From: Rhododendron vialii
Taxonomy: Eukaryota > Streptophyta > Magnoliopsida > Ericales > Ericaceae
Direction of reading: 5' to 3'
NCBI RefSeq assembly: GCF_030253575.1
Contig: NC_080557.1
Span: forward strand, 2,351,001-2,415,000
DNA: 64,000 bases
This document shows positions 11,931 through 25,194 of this stretch, piece after piece. Every line of letters begins with the position of its first letter. The first letter of the stretch is position 1. Position numbers and translations under genes: made by a program. The notes beneath the pieces are model-generated. The model saw only the letters and a list, made by a program, of their open reading frames with translations, did no database searches and was not told where the DNA came from.

Positions 11931-11996
<66 letters not shown>
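11931..11996. repeat. (CT)n microsatellite
   Basis: This is a CT dinucleotide run of about 65 bp with one CTTT interruption near its left end. It lies inside the inverted RepA copy at the position where the + copies have a short GA run (40370-40381). Confidence 0.95.
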
Positions 11997-11999
<3 letters not shown>

Positions 12000-13246
12000 T
12001 TATATTTCAGTGAATCTCCATTCACAAGCTGGCGTCAATCCTTGCAAACTGATTCTGACCTTACATTTTCAGGTGTGCAAAAGCTCAAGCTTTATCCCAA
12101 TTGTATACGTTTCTGGCCTCACTTATCTGTATAGCTTTTCCGTGGGCGTCAAAACTTATTAATTTGATCATCTTTTGTAAACATTGTTACGGCTTGTTAG
12201 TGTGAATTTCGAGAATTGAGTTTTTTTTTTTTTTTTTTTCATGTGCCTGTGCGTATGCTTTTAGAGTTATGTCAATAGGCATGTAATTGTGTCTCCTATT
12301 TACATAACTGTAAACCTTTTGGTTAAGCCAGAGGCTAACTTTGTTTACATTGCTTTGGCTATTGTTGAATCCTTTATTTTGTGTTTGAGCATAAGAAACT
12401 GTTTTTGATATTTTCAAACCTTGTGGTGCATCAGTAGGTAATACTTCCTGTATGCCAGTGCCATTGCACTTGCTAGACTAGAGTTTCCAATCTAGTGCTG
12501 GTCTCTTCAATTCTTTTTGATAAATTAGTCGAAGAGATATTAGATTTTGGTGATGTGCTTGTACTGTTTGTTGCAGCTACTTAGGCCACAGGAGACCAAT
12601 CCACAGCTTAGAAGCACACCTTATGGCAGGCAATTGCAGATTTTACTGATGGACAAGCCAGTATACACAGGTAAAATGCAGTGGGCTTATCTTGGCGGAG
12701 CCATGTTGGTACAATTGACCGTAGTGATTTGGTAAATTTTGGATTCCACCACTAAAATTTTGAAAAATATAGTTCTTTGTTGTGGTTTTAGTTTTTCCTG
12801 TCATTTTCCCCTTTATGATATGCATTTTTGCCCTTCGGATGGTAACTTTCCTCACCTGGAAAATAGTGAAAAGTTGCGTGTACATTTATAGATTAAGTTT
12901 CAGCACCATTGAATGAAAATTCTCACTGTGCCCTTGCTTGTGCACTTATTTAACTTTTATTTGTCGTGAATTTGTAACCTTCATGAGACTAGGTGAATGC
13001 TTCTATATATTCTCTGTGTTGGTTGCATGGATAGCCCCTTCTCATTTTTTTGGTGTAACATTGTCTACACAGACTCGAACTCTTTATTTTATTTCACATT
13101 ATCATTGTAGAGAAATGTTTTACCGTGAGGTGAAGGTGGGAACTTTATCGATGGTTATTTGGTTTTAGCGTCGATCCTCTTTCTTCAAGATTTCAAGTCC
13201 AATAGCTATCCTTTTTGATATAGCAAAGAGAAGCACAAGTACTGTT

Positions 13247-13600
13247 GTTTTGGCTGTTCTTCTGTGCCATGTTTGGGGGGAAAGGAACTGCAGAATTTTT
13301 AAAGGCTATGGGAGTACTGTTCAACAATTGGAAACCAAGGTGAAAACTGATATCCAAGTGTGTGTGAGCTCCTGGAGAAGGATTAAAAAGTCAGGATCTA
13401 ACATTGCTCTGTGTTCCTTGTGGAATGTCCCAGTTAGGGTTTTTGACAATATGTAATTTTGTTGATAGTTGTCGTTTTGTCCTTTATTCATGATGTTCTA
13501 GTCTCAAGCTTTGCATGATTCTGGTCTATATGATTCTGTTTGACAGGGGTATGCCCCTGAATTGTGTAATGTGGGTTTTCTAATAAATTTTACCTTACCC

Positions 13601-13631
<31 letters not shown>

Positions 13632-13647
13632 AAAAAGAAAAAGAAAA
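13247..13647 (+). mobile_element. 5'-truncated LINE insertion with (C)24(A)n tail
   Basis: The segment encodes a LINE ORF2 C-terminus (VWGERNCRIFKG near residue 10 of the frame starting at 13250). It then has a short 3' UTR ending AAATTTTACCTTA, a run of about 24 C (13598-13621) and an A-rich tail. It is flanked by an 18-bp target duplication, AGAAGCACWAGTACTGTT, at 13229-13246 and 13648-13665, with one mismatch. Only about 400 bp inserted. The gene remnant around it is the ASG1-like pseudogene. Confidence 0.85.
13598..13636 (+). repeat. Poly(C)-poly(A) tract
   Basis: About 24 consecutive C residues are followed by about 15 A residues at the 3' end of the LINE. The length may be affected by sequencing slippage. 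Confidence 0.85.
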
Positions 13648-15913
13648 AGAAGCACTAGTACTGTTACACTATTGTAATGTTTTTAGAGTTGGTAGTTCAA
13701 GTGCCCAGAGTGTGGTATCCTCAATAATATGATGAGCATATTTCCTGTTTGTAGCTGGATGCATACAGCAAGCCTGCACCGCGAAACCGTTTTATTTTGC
13801 TTACCTGCGCCACTAACGTATGTTGCATTTTGAGATTTTGTTTCCAGTCTTCAATCCATTTGAAAGGAAGTGTATTTCCTCATCGTGATAATCGCAACGC
13901 CATATTGATCTCACCGTTTAGCTTTTGCTTTTTATCTTTTTGTTCCCATCTTTTTTGGTTAATTTGTTTATTGCTTCGATGTTCACCTTTCTTTTAGGGA
14001 ACACATACATCATACTTGACTTGTGGTATACCTGCTAGTTGCCCTTGTTTTGCTGATTTTTTTCTTTTCCTGGGAATGGGCTTGGACCTGTGAGGTGTTG
14101 ATTGAAATATATCTTCTTTCCCGTGCATAAACTGTCCTTGCAGACACTTTTCTGCATTGCAAATTTTCTCAACTTTGGTTTTAGATTTGTGTTGGTAGCT
14201 AGGGTTCAGAGCCTCTGAACCTGTGAAAGTGATGGGAAGGTTTTTTTTCCAGAACATCAAAGTGATGGAATGTTTTTTTTAACTTCAAATTGATGGAAAG
14301 TTGTGTTTTTGGTTTTTGTAGGTAGCATTTTCTGCAGTACACACAAGGCCTGTTAAACAAAACTATGAGAGATTAATCCAGTGTGATAAGCGTCTCAATC
14401 TTGTTAGCCAGCAGCCTGATTTGGTTCTTGATTCACCATATTTTGACGTTCAAGCCTCTGCCAAAGGATCTCCCACCTCCAGCTTGGATGACATGGAATC
14501 AACCCCAGCAGCTCAATCTTCCTCTAAGATTGGACAGAATTCTGCTGGTTTAGTGCCAGAGCATTTGTTGCCACAAGCTCCTTCTCCTAGCTCAGGTACA
14601 AAATTGAACTCTATATTCTTATCTAATTCGTTGAAACTCGAGTTTTTTAAATGTTGCATTTGTGGTTGGCATTAATTTAGTTCCAACTCCAACGTATGAT
14701 TAGCTGTTGTGTGTCATGGAAGAAAACTGAGTACCTACCTATCTTCGTATTAGCCATATGTAGAAACTATAAAACATGTGTTGCCAAAAAAGTGAATCCG
14801 TGAGTATTTACTTTGAGCTATTTCTTAGACAATAGTTTTTACCATTGCATCTGACTGAAAAGTCTTGAATGAACTCTTTTTTTTAGATGTAAAATATCAT
14901 TAAAAGGTGCAAAAGAGACGCAACATCTATATTCTCATATACTTGTGTTCCTATCGTTGGGATTACACCATGGGATATATAATTTATTATCCAATTTTGG
15001 AATACGTTACAGCTCAAGACAATAACTAAGCCCTCCCATAAACAACGAAAGAACAAAGATTGAAGAAAGAATCTCTCAAGCAAAAAATGAAAAACTAGTA
15101 ATGTTCCCGAGTTCATTTTAAATTTCCTCAAGTTCATGATACAAGTTCCAGATATGTGGCTAAGTCGCATGCCTGCATGTATTATAATTGTTCATCAATG
15201 GTAGAGTGGAATATTCATGTTGTTTAGATGCTGATGTTTAAACTATCACGTTCTTAAGGTTCATGGTTTTGAAGAAAGTAATCCGCATAGCCAGGCTAAT
15301 TTGCACTCTTCCATTAACAATTTAACACAAGTACTGTTTCTATTGATGACGGATTTTTACCCGTATCTGATTTTCAGTGATGGATTTGCGTGCAATAGAG
15401 GGTAATGAAAGTCGTGGAGGAAACGGTCTTCAGGCGCAATAGTCTATGTCGACGAGCGATCTTGTGAATCACATTGGACACAAAATTCCAGAATGAATGA
15501 GTTCCGGAAACGCATCTGGATTTAAGGAAACAATAGAATGTCAGGACATGCTGGAGAACATTGCTCAAATCCTTCTGGGTTGATACACAGTGTCCAGCAG
15601 CATCTGATGAGAAGAAACTCATGTCGAGAGTCAACTCCCTGTGCTGCCTCCTTCAGGATCCCACTGCGGGCCCCAGTATGAAGTTTGGCGCTGAAACTCA
15701 ACTTGAAGGAGTTGATCATGGAATGGAGATTCGAGGGAACCATGTTACTGAGTCAATAGGGGATCTTCCCAGCTGCAACCAAGGACTAGGTATGTCAAGG
15801 AAGGATTCGATTGGCGATTTTCTGCTTGATATACCCCGAATATCATCGCTGCAAAAGTTCTTGTTCGACATATTGGAATATGGAGAAAACTAAGCTGACA
15901 GTGGATTTTATTA

Positions 15914-16027
15914 CTCCTTCAGTCTCATTTCGTTATTCTATTTTTCAAAATCATACTTTTAATCACATCAACAAATATTTCCGAGAATAATTTCTGAAAA
16001 TGCAAAGACAAAATGTGACGGAGGAAG
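15914..16027. mobile_element. Stowaway MITE (duplicated with the ASG1-like pseudogene)
   Basis: The termini CTCCTTCAGTCTCATTT and CAAAATGTGACGGAGGAAG are flanked by TA. It occupies the same position as the element at 7125-7240, so the two are one ancestral insertion copied by the segmental duplication. Confidence 0.7.
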
Positions 16028-16680
16028 TATTTAACATTTCAAAATGTATAGAGAATTGAGCTATTGAGATTCTAAGTCTCTTGTTTGTCACCCAGTATTT
16101 GGACATGGAGGAGTTTCTGGGGTTCGAAGAACATGTATTGATGAAGAATCCTGTTAAAACTGCTTGTACAAGGATAGGTGTTCTAGATCCATTCTACAGA
16201 TAAGTTGATTGTTTTTAACATTAATGGTATTATTATTATCACTTGTGATCCTTAAGCCCATAAAGTGCTTGTTACATACCTATCTTTACTTAATCATGTT
16301 AGAAAGTTTATACACGTTGGCCCTGTTTCCTAACAGTGGGCTTTTGGGACTACTGGTAGCTTAACATGGTATCAAAGCAATAGTTGGGAGAGATCTTGGG
16401 TTCAACGTGGCTCTGTTTTGCAATATTTGTTTCCCGTTAGCATTCTGCTTCTTCCTCTCGTATTCTGTGTGAGCTTTATCTATAAAATTTCCCATAACTT
16501 GACATTCGTTGTTGGAAGCTTAAGCTTTTGGAGTACTGAAAACTTAACAAATCATTCACGTGCTAGTCCTCATGCATGGAAATGCTCTCTGATTCATGAT
16601 ATAAGATCTCCACTGAACATTATTTTTGCTGTGATTGAAGATCGCGACCTGCCACAGGGCCTGAAAATGAGCAAATTGCA

Positions 16681-17296
16681 CTCAGCAGGTGCCCCAACTG
16701 CTGACAAGCCATCTCCTAATTTTATTCCAGACGAGAACTTGGTCCTTAACTGCAAAAAGCACAGTTTTAAGGAGGCCTCTTTCATGGTAGTGATGAAACC
16801 CAGATTCAGATCACCCCAAGAGGGGATAGGGAGGTCGACAAACCCAAACTCTGCCACACTGTCACTATGAGTAATTTTTCAGTTGTCTTAGGGCACGCCA
16901 CATGATACCCAACACCCTCCACCAAACGTTCATGTGAGATCCACATGCCCGACATGAACAATGTGTGGTGGAGTTGGGGCACCTAATAATTTTTTCGTCA
17001 CCAATACCACTTGAGGACCCAAGGGCTGGTGATGGAGGAGTTTGAACAAACAAAGCTTTTGTCACCTACAATTCAAAATATTCACAGATTATCCCTAAAT
17101 CAAACGAGCAGCTCCTTTATATACAAAAGTGAGATAAAACTGAATCATAGATCATCTACTGTACAGAAAGAAAATCAACCTAATCTCCCACCATCATGAA
17201 ATGTTATCTTGAATAATGTTTTGAAGTTATATGTTGATATATAATATCTACACTTGGTTTCTTCCATCATGTCCATATCTTCATTTTCGCAAAAGA
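16681..17296. other. Intergenic spacer between the ASG1-like pseudogene and ATG11
   Basis: Homology to the duplicated unit stops near 16680. A reading frame runs across 16640-16870, but it begins inside duplicated 3' flank and has no recognisable motif. I therefore do not call a gene. The right part is presumably the 3' UTR and downstream flank of ATG11. No AATAAA was found in the expected 100 bp on the minus strand. Confidence 0.5.
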
Positions 17297-20200
17297 TCAG
17301 GAAGTAGGCTGCGAATGAATGGTGGTATCAGGTAACATGGCTACTGTCACTACAAAGTATTCACAGCCAACCGGGAGACCGTAAGGGTTTGAAGTTGATC
17401 CTGAATTCAAGGACAACCGACTGGGTCCCGAGTCGGAGGTCACAGGGAAAAAAGCTAGTTGATCTGAAGTCTGATGTGGTGGCAGCTTCACAGTCTGTCG
17501 TTCAATATGCACGATAAGCCCAACAATGTAGCTAGGCCTGTTTGGGAGATTGTCCAAAAACAAGGCCACGGATTCAGCAGAGAGATAGTAGTTAGGGCAG
17601 TTACGATTGATCGCCTCATAATGGCCAGAAGAGTTGAGGACAAATGCGGCAATTTCGTGGACTTCCAAGCGCCCAAAAGAAATTTTCTCCTTGTTTGCCT
17701 GCGACATGATCAAGAAGCGTTCAGAGAAAAATATAAAGAGGAAAACTGCATAATAGTGTACATGACAAAAGTGTTCTATAAGATATTTGAACTCATAGGA
17801 ATCATTTGAGAAGGATTATGTTAATGAGGGCGCTAAGAGCATTTGTTAATATGGTTTAAAATAATTGCACATTCCAAGGAAAGTTTGGGTTGTAAAGAAT
17901 GGACATGAACGCTTGCATATGAGACACTGAAAAGAAGAAAAAAAATACAGAATGCACAACTATTTAAAGCAAAAACCAATGAACTTGGGTCACGTGTTAA
18001 GAAGACCCTTTTAAGGAAATATCTAAACCACTTTGCTCCCAATACTCACAATCTTTCATTGGTTGAATCAAACCAACTGGGCAGTGAACGAGTCTTCCCT
18101 TTAAATTCATCTCTTTTTGAAATGATCTATAGACGACCTTAAAAAGAAGGAAAGGAACCACAGCAGTAACACAATTGGGTACCATCTCGGATTCAACTGA
18201 GACAATTTTTCAGAACAGATGCAGAGAGTAAATTTTGCACTCACTCCTAAACAACTACTCGTGAAATATAGTTAAAGGTTTTCACCTATTCTGCATTTGG
18301 TGTCCCAAACCGCTTTTGGCACGTGAGCCACAAAAAAGATACAAATAATCATGAATGGTTGAAATTTATATCTTGGACTGGCAACCATCCTGATCTGTTT
18401 GTTAGCTGGGTATTATACGGTAAAGAAAGTTATTCCATCAAAAACCAAGATTCACCAGGCTTTGGTTATCTGACAAGAGTACGAAACTATTACAAGTGAA
18501 GTATCCGAACATTGTTAAACTAATTGAAAAACTTACCTGCTTCTCCAGTTGAAGCTTTAAGAACAAAGTATTGAAACTCTCTTTCTTTACTTCCAACTCC
18601 TTTTTCAGTTGCTCTTGTGTAGCTTCGGCCTTTGAATTCCTATCAAGCAGCTCCGCACGGTGCCTTGACAAAACACCAACTTTATCAGCAAGCACCCGGA
18701 TACATTCTCGAAACTCAGCAGCACCGTCATCTTCTTTATCATTACCAGAACTGAAAATATCATCACCCCAGAAAAGCAATCACATCCACGTCATTTCATT
18801 GTAATTAACTAGACATATAAAACTGGTTCCATCAATATCTCAACACAATAAGACTACTTAGATATGTTTATACCGGGCAGTCTCCAGTATACAAATTATC
18901 TTCACATCAGCTTTTCCTGTTTGATGACAAATAAACTCAACTACTACCTCATCCCAAGTAAAGGGACTGCAGTGCATTGGATGAGACAATAGTGCTGCTG
19001 TTTTAAGCTAACTGAAACAACAGGGAAAGAGAATAAAGAACCAGTGAACCCTAGAGGAAATCACCATCCGGAGCCATTTTATGCGATATACTTGCGTGGG
19101 CCACGGAGTGATGGGACATTGGGTTCAGGCAGTCGCTTCAGGATTGGGGGATGGAGTAGCTTGATGGACTGCTTGTGTGCCTTTATGGAATATATGAGGC
19201 ATTGGGCAGGGAAATTCGTACTAAGAAAGAAGCTTGCTAGGTGAGTGTCCAACTAAACATGTTAGACACGGATCCCATACACTTGTATCTTGACATTGGA
19301 ACACATATTCAGAAAAGCAGTTGTATGTTTTAAAGTAGATCACCAACAAAGCAGCTCGTAATTTCGAACCTGACTCATGCAATCAAGTACCAATGTCATG
19401 CCTTCGAGAAACCAAAAATTAGGATGGCATGACCTGAATCCTGATGCATTGGTTCAAGCATGTAACTAAGTATGGGAAATAACGTCATGCATCTAATGCT
19501 AAATATTATGCACGGAATGAAACAAATTTACTGAAAAAGATGAATAAAAACGGGGAAAACATGCCAGATGACAAACTATGGCAACTTACTTGGCCAAAGA
19601 ATGAGCTAGAGCACGCAAGGACTCAGCAAATCCGCCCACCCCACCTGAAGAAACACAGCTCCTTAATCTTTCAAAAAGGCTACGCATCTTTACTGCTGAC
19701 GCACGCAATGCACTATACTCTGAGGCTCTTCTATCGGCTGCACAAAGATGAGTTTGGGCTTCCTCTCTTGCTTCATGTAGACAATTCTCTAAGTGAGCAC
19801 AGTTCATCTGTGGTAAGACGCACACAGTGTTAAAGTGAAGAAAAGCAATCTTCCCCTTAAAGGATAGTCTAACCAAGTGGTCACACTGAATCAGGATTTT
19901 TACTGTTCAAAACTACATGACTTGAAACTCATGTCAGATGCACAGACGTAGAAGAAATTTGCTAGCCCTCTATTACATGCTGAAAACAGAGAATCCAGGA
20001 AGCCACATAATTACTAAAGTGTAGACAAGCAAAATCTAATTCGCTGTCCAACTAAGTGGTCACCCCCAACAAGGATTTCATGGTTTAAAACGATAAAACT
20101 TGAACCTCATTTCAGATGCACAAAAACAGAATACATTTGCTTACCCTAGTAAATGCTGAAAATTGAATTTCCTCATCAGCAGTTGAAACCTAGTTAGAGT

Positions 20201-23200
20201 GGCAAAAGGAGCCACACCCCGACTCCCCCATGGCACAACAATAATGATAACGACGACGACGATGCTATTGGCGGTAATAATCGAATAACAGGTATGATGA
20301 AAGTACAACAACAGACGTAATAGCGGATAGATGTATCGCTAATATCCCTAGTCAGCATGCAGACTGAGCAACCTGATCTATTTTGCAGTTCAAATAAGCA
20401 ACCAGGTAGGACTAAACCTAGCACATTTCAGCAAAGCCATGCCAAAGAGTGTTGAGTTCCCTTTCGATGCATGGAACTGCAGCTCTCTCGGCCATTTAGC
20501 CACTCAAGACAACTATCAACAAAGAGCTCCAAGGATTGAGGTCATCTAATCATCAATGCAATCCTGATGCAGCTGCTCACTGAAAGGTCTAACTTCTTGT
20601 TTCTAGGAATAAAGAAGGAGCTTTGTTGCAGTAAATAATACTATACCCCTTCATTTAGTTGGTGCCATACCGACTTCAACTATGAACTTAATCTGCTTCT
20701 AGGTTGAAAGAGAGAAGAGAAAGGGAAAAAAACAAAGGTTCTGAAATTGAAACTCAATTCTTCATATAGTTTCTCAAAGTGATAAGATGAAAAAAGATAT
20801 ACAGTTGTAACAGTTCAACCACAAATACCTGAGATTCATCCAGAAGCTTACGGCTGATTTCCAGCTCCCTTTCAAGCTTGGCAGCCTCCTCCACTAGGGT
20901 TTTCAGCTTGGTTTCAGTCTCACTCAATATACTCGACTTTTCTGCAACTTCATTCTGCAATTCCACCACAAGATCGCTACTAGCTTTAGAATCTAAACCC
21001 CTTTCAGCAATTGTTTCAGCTGGTGAATTATTTAGCGTTTGAGTCATGCTCTCAGTGTAACTGGTTGCCACAGTATCTTTCCCATCTTTCTCATTATCCT
21101 GAACCTCATCACGAGGTAGTTCCAGCATTGATGAATCCAGTTGAGGATTTTGCACTGAAGACGAGTCTGTCATATTCTCATCCAATCCTTCAGAAGGTTT
21201 GCTAATCTGTTTAGGGAAAAAACCTAATTTTAAATTCAAAGAAGTAGAGGCACAAGAAACCTCATCCATGTGTTCACCGCAGATTTCTGATTTGCTATCA
21301 CCAGTCTTCACATTTGATAGGTCAAAGTTTTTATCAACTGGAATCCTATTTCCATGTGAATATTGATCGGACAACCTCTGCTCCAATTCTTGAATCCGTT
21401 TTTCATACGACCCACACTGCATTTGCTTAATCTTTAGCATAGATTGCAGGTGTTTCCCGTATTCGTCCTTCAAATGCAAGGCTTCGGCAGTCTTTTCTGC
21501 TGCATTTTTCAACAAACTGTCCACTTTACTATCATCAAGCGATTCGTATTCAACTTCAGGGCTGAAGGAACAAATTAGGGCTATAGCTGAAGCGAGTTCG
21601 GCTTTCAGTTTTGCATTCTCAACTTCCAACTTGCTAGTTCCAGCAATCTCTATCAACTCAGAGCCGTCAAGGAGCTCCTCCTTCTCATATTTCTCAAGGG
21701 AGTCAATGGCATTTTCTTCAATTTCAGCTGAATGAGAGCTACTGGATGGAGAAAACGAACCCCTTGAACTACCGTGCTTCTCGCTCTTTGACAATAGTCC
21801 TACCAAATGTTCAGGAGCATAACGGTCTATATCTGATATGTCAATGTCAAGCAAGTTAGTGTCAAAAGGAGTTATATTGACATCACACTGGTTAGGAGTA
21901 TCATTTAATCCCATTGAAGCAAAAATATCCCTTGGTATAAATGAACTATTTGCTTTCAGAAACTCCTCACGCCTCCTGACCTCAGCCTCTCTCCTTGTTG
22001 CAAGCTTTTCAGCCAACTGCCCAGCCATACCCATGTAGAGCTTCATTGAAGCCTTTCTTCTCACTACTTCTGCAAGGCATGCCCTGTAGGCGGGGCCAAT
22101 CCCACGGACAACCTTCAAGTATTCAAATTGATCATTTTGCCGCTTCATGGCTTCCGTGAAAACAGAAAACTTGTACCGTGCATCTTTGATGGTGTATTGA
22201 ATAAATGCTATCTTTTGCATGTAATTATGCACAAAATTGTTCATTTTGGTTTTCTTATCCTTGCAGATATCAAGTAAATTGGAAATTGCACGGTCACAAG
22301 CCTGCATTGTAGGAAGGTAGTTTTTGTCATGGCCATCATACATAGGACCCAAGGCTGAAACTGCATCGTGAGGACGGAGGGAAGAGGACAACTGACTGGT
22401 AACACAGTCATCCACAAGTTTCTTCACCGTATTTACATCTTTGCTGCACAAATGCGAATAACATCTTGGTGATTTAAACAGATGGCATTCCCCAAATAAA
22501 CAACCGTTTGAACATGTGAAAGCAAAACAAATATATGCATACAAACATAAACGTACCAAAACTTGAGTAGCCTCAATATTTACAAGTGACATCCAGATAT
22601 GTTCACAGTTCAAACAAGCTAAAAGCAAATTACCACCCCCACCTTTTCGTACAAATATTTTACTGTCAGTGTTTGCAAATTATGCTTCCTTCAATTAATT
22701 TTTCTTTCTTTTGTTGGCAAATCTTTGACAAAGTCAAAATTATGGATGTACCTCCCACCTAAAAGTATAAGAAGATGTCCGCTCCTCTACTTCCTTTTGG
22801 TCTGCAAAATGTGGGTAAAAAAGCGTTTTGCCTCTCTCCCAACTGAGTTCGTTTAAGAGAACCCCAAAGGCCAAACCGAACCAGATGGAAAAAATGACGA
22901 ATTAAGAGTAAAGAAAACCTATCACCTCTAAAAAGAGAGAATTTCAACAGTAGGCCCCAACAAAGACATGAACAAACCCAATAAGATATGGTTGTGCATT
23001 CATTCTGTTGGCAATTACCGTATATAGCTTGCACCATAACAAAAAATATCTGATTCAATGGACTAAAAACTCAACTTGAGTAACTACCAAAATAAGGAGC
23101 AAAAAGCTTAACAGGCATTCATAGATGTCCACGAGGGAATAACTAAATCCACCCCTACGAGCAAAAGGTAAAATTACATGAGTCACATGCCTTTACACTA

Positions 23201-24368
23201 ACTGGCTTGTGAACATAAGCAAAAAATGGATGAGAACACCAGTTAACCCATACCACTACAAATCAATCAAGCCACATCAGATTCAACATGACCAGTGGAC
23301 TTAACCAGGTTAAATTTCCAAAAAAAGTCAGAAAGTTATAGGATATGCAGAGCAAAATCACTTCAAAAGAAACAAACAACAGGAATTCCAAGGCCTAAAT
23401 AAAAATTATGGAAAGAGAGGGCACCTCAAAGCTTGCATTATACTTTTTTGTTCGCTAACATATCGCTGGTGCTCCTTAATTGCCAGTTCCAAGTCCCTGA
23501 CAAGATAGGAAGCTTTGCTAGTAAACAACTGCTCAGCACTCCGCTTTAGCTCTCCAAACTCCTGTTTAAACTCCGAAACCTTATTCTCAAATTGCCTGTG
23601 GGAACTGCTACAATCCTCCACCACCTTTCGCAAGTTCTCTTCCTTCACAAAATCAAGTAAGCACTTTCGCATAGCTGTTTGCAAAGCAGGGAGAAGTTCG
23701 CAACATTTTAACTTCTCAATATCTCTACCGAAATTCCCTATCAGATTGGAATGGCTACGAAACTGCTGCGAGTAACACTTGATGAAATCTGTGTAGTTCT
23801 GGTGAATCATTTTGTAGAAATGGTCCAAATTACCCCTGGCAATCTCCAACGCTCTCTCTTGCACCTTCTGCTCCCTCAACAACCTCTCACAATGCTCAAA
23901 TTTCGTTTGGGTGCGGCTGTAAATTGCAAGCCCATACTGGTAATGGTACCTAAATTGCCTCTCATAAGAAGGCAATGCTTTGAGGGCAGGGTCCAAGGCA
24001 TCATCCAAAGGGTGGGGGTTATGGGAGGAGGAAGGTGATGGTGGGTCCGGAATTTCGACTATTTCAACTTGCTCCGATGCAGGAGGCACAGAATTAGTTC
24101 GCATTCTTCCTCTATTGAACAAGAATACCTCTCCCTCATTGGATGGTAATTTATAGAACGAAAGAGGGCGCTGAGGATCCAGCTTCATGTCCAAGAATAA
24201 GAGCAGTTGGTCATTTAAGTGAATCCCAGAAACAGATTCTAGGCATCTCTGGATCTCCTCAACTAGGGAATATTCGTCACATTCTAGTTCAAACGAATGC
24301 CCGTTTTCCGCAATATGAACCAGAAGTTTGCCCCTTTGCACCACACTTCCTGAAATACTTGAACTCAT
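17297..24368 (-). CDS. ATG11: Autophagy-related protein 11 (ATG11), 5 exons, 1130 aa
   Basis: In transcript order the exons are 24368-23425, 22443-20829, 19807-19590, 18750-18537 and 17698-17297. All junctions are GT-AG and the total is 3393 nt, in frame to TGA/TAG-type termination. Plant ATG11 scaffolds the ATG1-ATG13 kinase complex at the phagophore and is needed for bulk autophagy and mitophagy. The N-terminus is ubiquitin-like (KLLVHIAENGHSFELECDEY, LLLFLDMKL). Next comes an ATG17-like region with DPALKALPSYERQFRYHYQY and the strongly conserved GPAYRACLAEVVRRKASMKL at about residues 480-500. Exons 2-4 carry long coiled coils. The last exon encodes the C-terminal ATG11 domain (HEIAAFVLNSSGHYEAINRN, LPVGCEYFVVTVAMLPDT). 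The usual length is about 1150 aa, so this copy looks complete. An in-frame ATG 15 nt upstream of the chosen start is possible, but MSSSISG fits the family better. Confidence 0.95.
19825..20170 (-). repeat. Imperfect tandem duplication in ATG11 intron 2
   Basis: AAGTGGTCAC, the AGGATTT segment, CATTTCAGATGCACA or CATGTCAGATGCACA, and the ATGCTGAAAA word occur in the same order at about 19870-19985 and about 20055-20160. The offset is about 185 bp. Both copies are non-coding and lie within the 1-kb intron. Confidence 0.65.
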
Positions 24369-25060
24369 CTTATCCAAATGCAATTACCACGATCTTACAA
24401 AAAACACCAGTCTCCAAACACAAGAATATGCTATTCCAAGATTCTCTCGGCTAATCCCAAAGCATCATATAACAATCAAACTCAACAATGGGAAAAAAGA
24501 AAAGCTAATTCACCTATTCACATATGCCCTCACCCAAAAACCGAAATTTCTAACTCCAGAGCTTAGCACTTGACAAACCCCCGAATTATTTCCCACCCAC
24601 AGTTGATATCAACAATAACAACTCAAATCCAAATAAACCCACCAAGGATAGCTTCCACAAGACTCTAATATTGCACTTGAATCCTCGATGAAACACCAAA
24701 TATCGCAGGCCCTTCAATCAAATCAGCAAAAAAACAAAAAACAAAGTTTCCAACAGACCCACCAAAGAATTCTGAAAGAAACCCTAATTTCGACCGACCC
24801 ACATGAGGAATCAGTAAAAATAGCCCAAATCTCAGCAAACCCACCAAGGATACCGTCCTCAAAACCCTAGCTTTGCCGCAAAAAAACCCTTGATTTCCCT
24901 CGATATAAAGTCAACTAATTCCTGCAATCAGACAATAAAGAAAACAACTTTTTACAAATACGCAAATCAGAACAACGAAGGGAATCCAAAAAATGCATAG
25001 GAAGCAATCGGTGACAGGAAGATAAGAGGAAGAAGGAGATTTACTTGGAATTGGGTGAGA
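24369..25060 (-). promoter_or_regulatory. 5' UTR region of ATG11, possibly with a leader intron
   Basis: No gene is visible on the + strand here. On the minus strand CCAA|GTAAATCTCC near 25045 is a plausible donor, and TTTTTTGTAAG near 24393 is a weak acceptor. A 5' UTR intron, as many plant genes have, is therefore possible but unproven. Confidence 0.35.
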
Positions 25061-25194
25061 ACAAAATTAGCACGGAACCCTTTGTGTGTGAGTTTTATCA
25101 TTGTCGATATGTATTATGTATGTGTATATATATATAATAGTTGAGATAAATGGGAGAATCTTTTATGCATAGAAAAAGAACCTTCTGCGTGAAG

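Larger units (their letters stand above)
10370..12120 (-). repeat. RepA, inverted copy (dispersed repeat with TATA box and internal dimer)
   Basis: Read on the minus strand, 12115-12000 matches the start of RepA at 40210-40360. The stretch 11040-10370 matches 40530-41140, including both ~200-bp internal units and the segment TATAAAT (10541-10535) plus GACGAAGGAACGTCCC. It also includes the donor-like CCAGTAAGCTAATT (near 10461). The intervening 11260-11990 is occupied by unrelated sequence and two CT microsatellites. No long reading frame is conserved between copies, so I call it a repeat rather than a gene. Confidence 0.75.
12566..16680 (+). pseudogene. Partial duplicate of the ASG1-like gene (exons 4-6), disabled
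   Basis: This is a direct duplicate of about 4757-7965, including introns and 3' flank. Exon remnants are 12577-12670, 14322-14595 and 15378-15893, and exons 1-3 are missing. Disabling changes are visible. In exon 4 there is a 12-bp deletion and a 1-bp loss at AGAAAGC. The first codon of exon 5 is changed from CAG to TAG, and one base is lost in the AAACAAACAC run. Exon 6 has TAG and TGA codons and an extra base at GGGTTGATAC. Intron 4 of this copy holds about 1 kb absent from the intact gene, including a LINE insertion with target duplication. Because introns are retained, this is a segmental duplication and not a processed pseudogene. Confidence 0.9.

Noticed and set aside
11157-12134. Several reading frames of 76-172 codons around the CT microsatellites
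   Set aside because: Their length comes from Leu-Ser or Arg-Glu runs encoded by CT repeats. Flanking residues match nothing I know.
16418-16870. 150-codon frame to the right of the ASG1-like pseudogene
   Set aside because: Its first half lies in duplicated 3' flank that is non-coding in the intact gene, and no motif is present.
21011-24573. Plus-strand reading frames of 60-103 codons opposite ATG11
   Set aside because: They are antisense shadows of the ATG11 coding exons and leader, with no independent start context or motifs.
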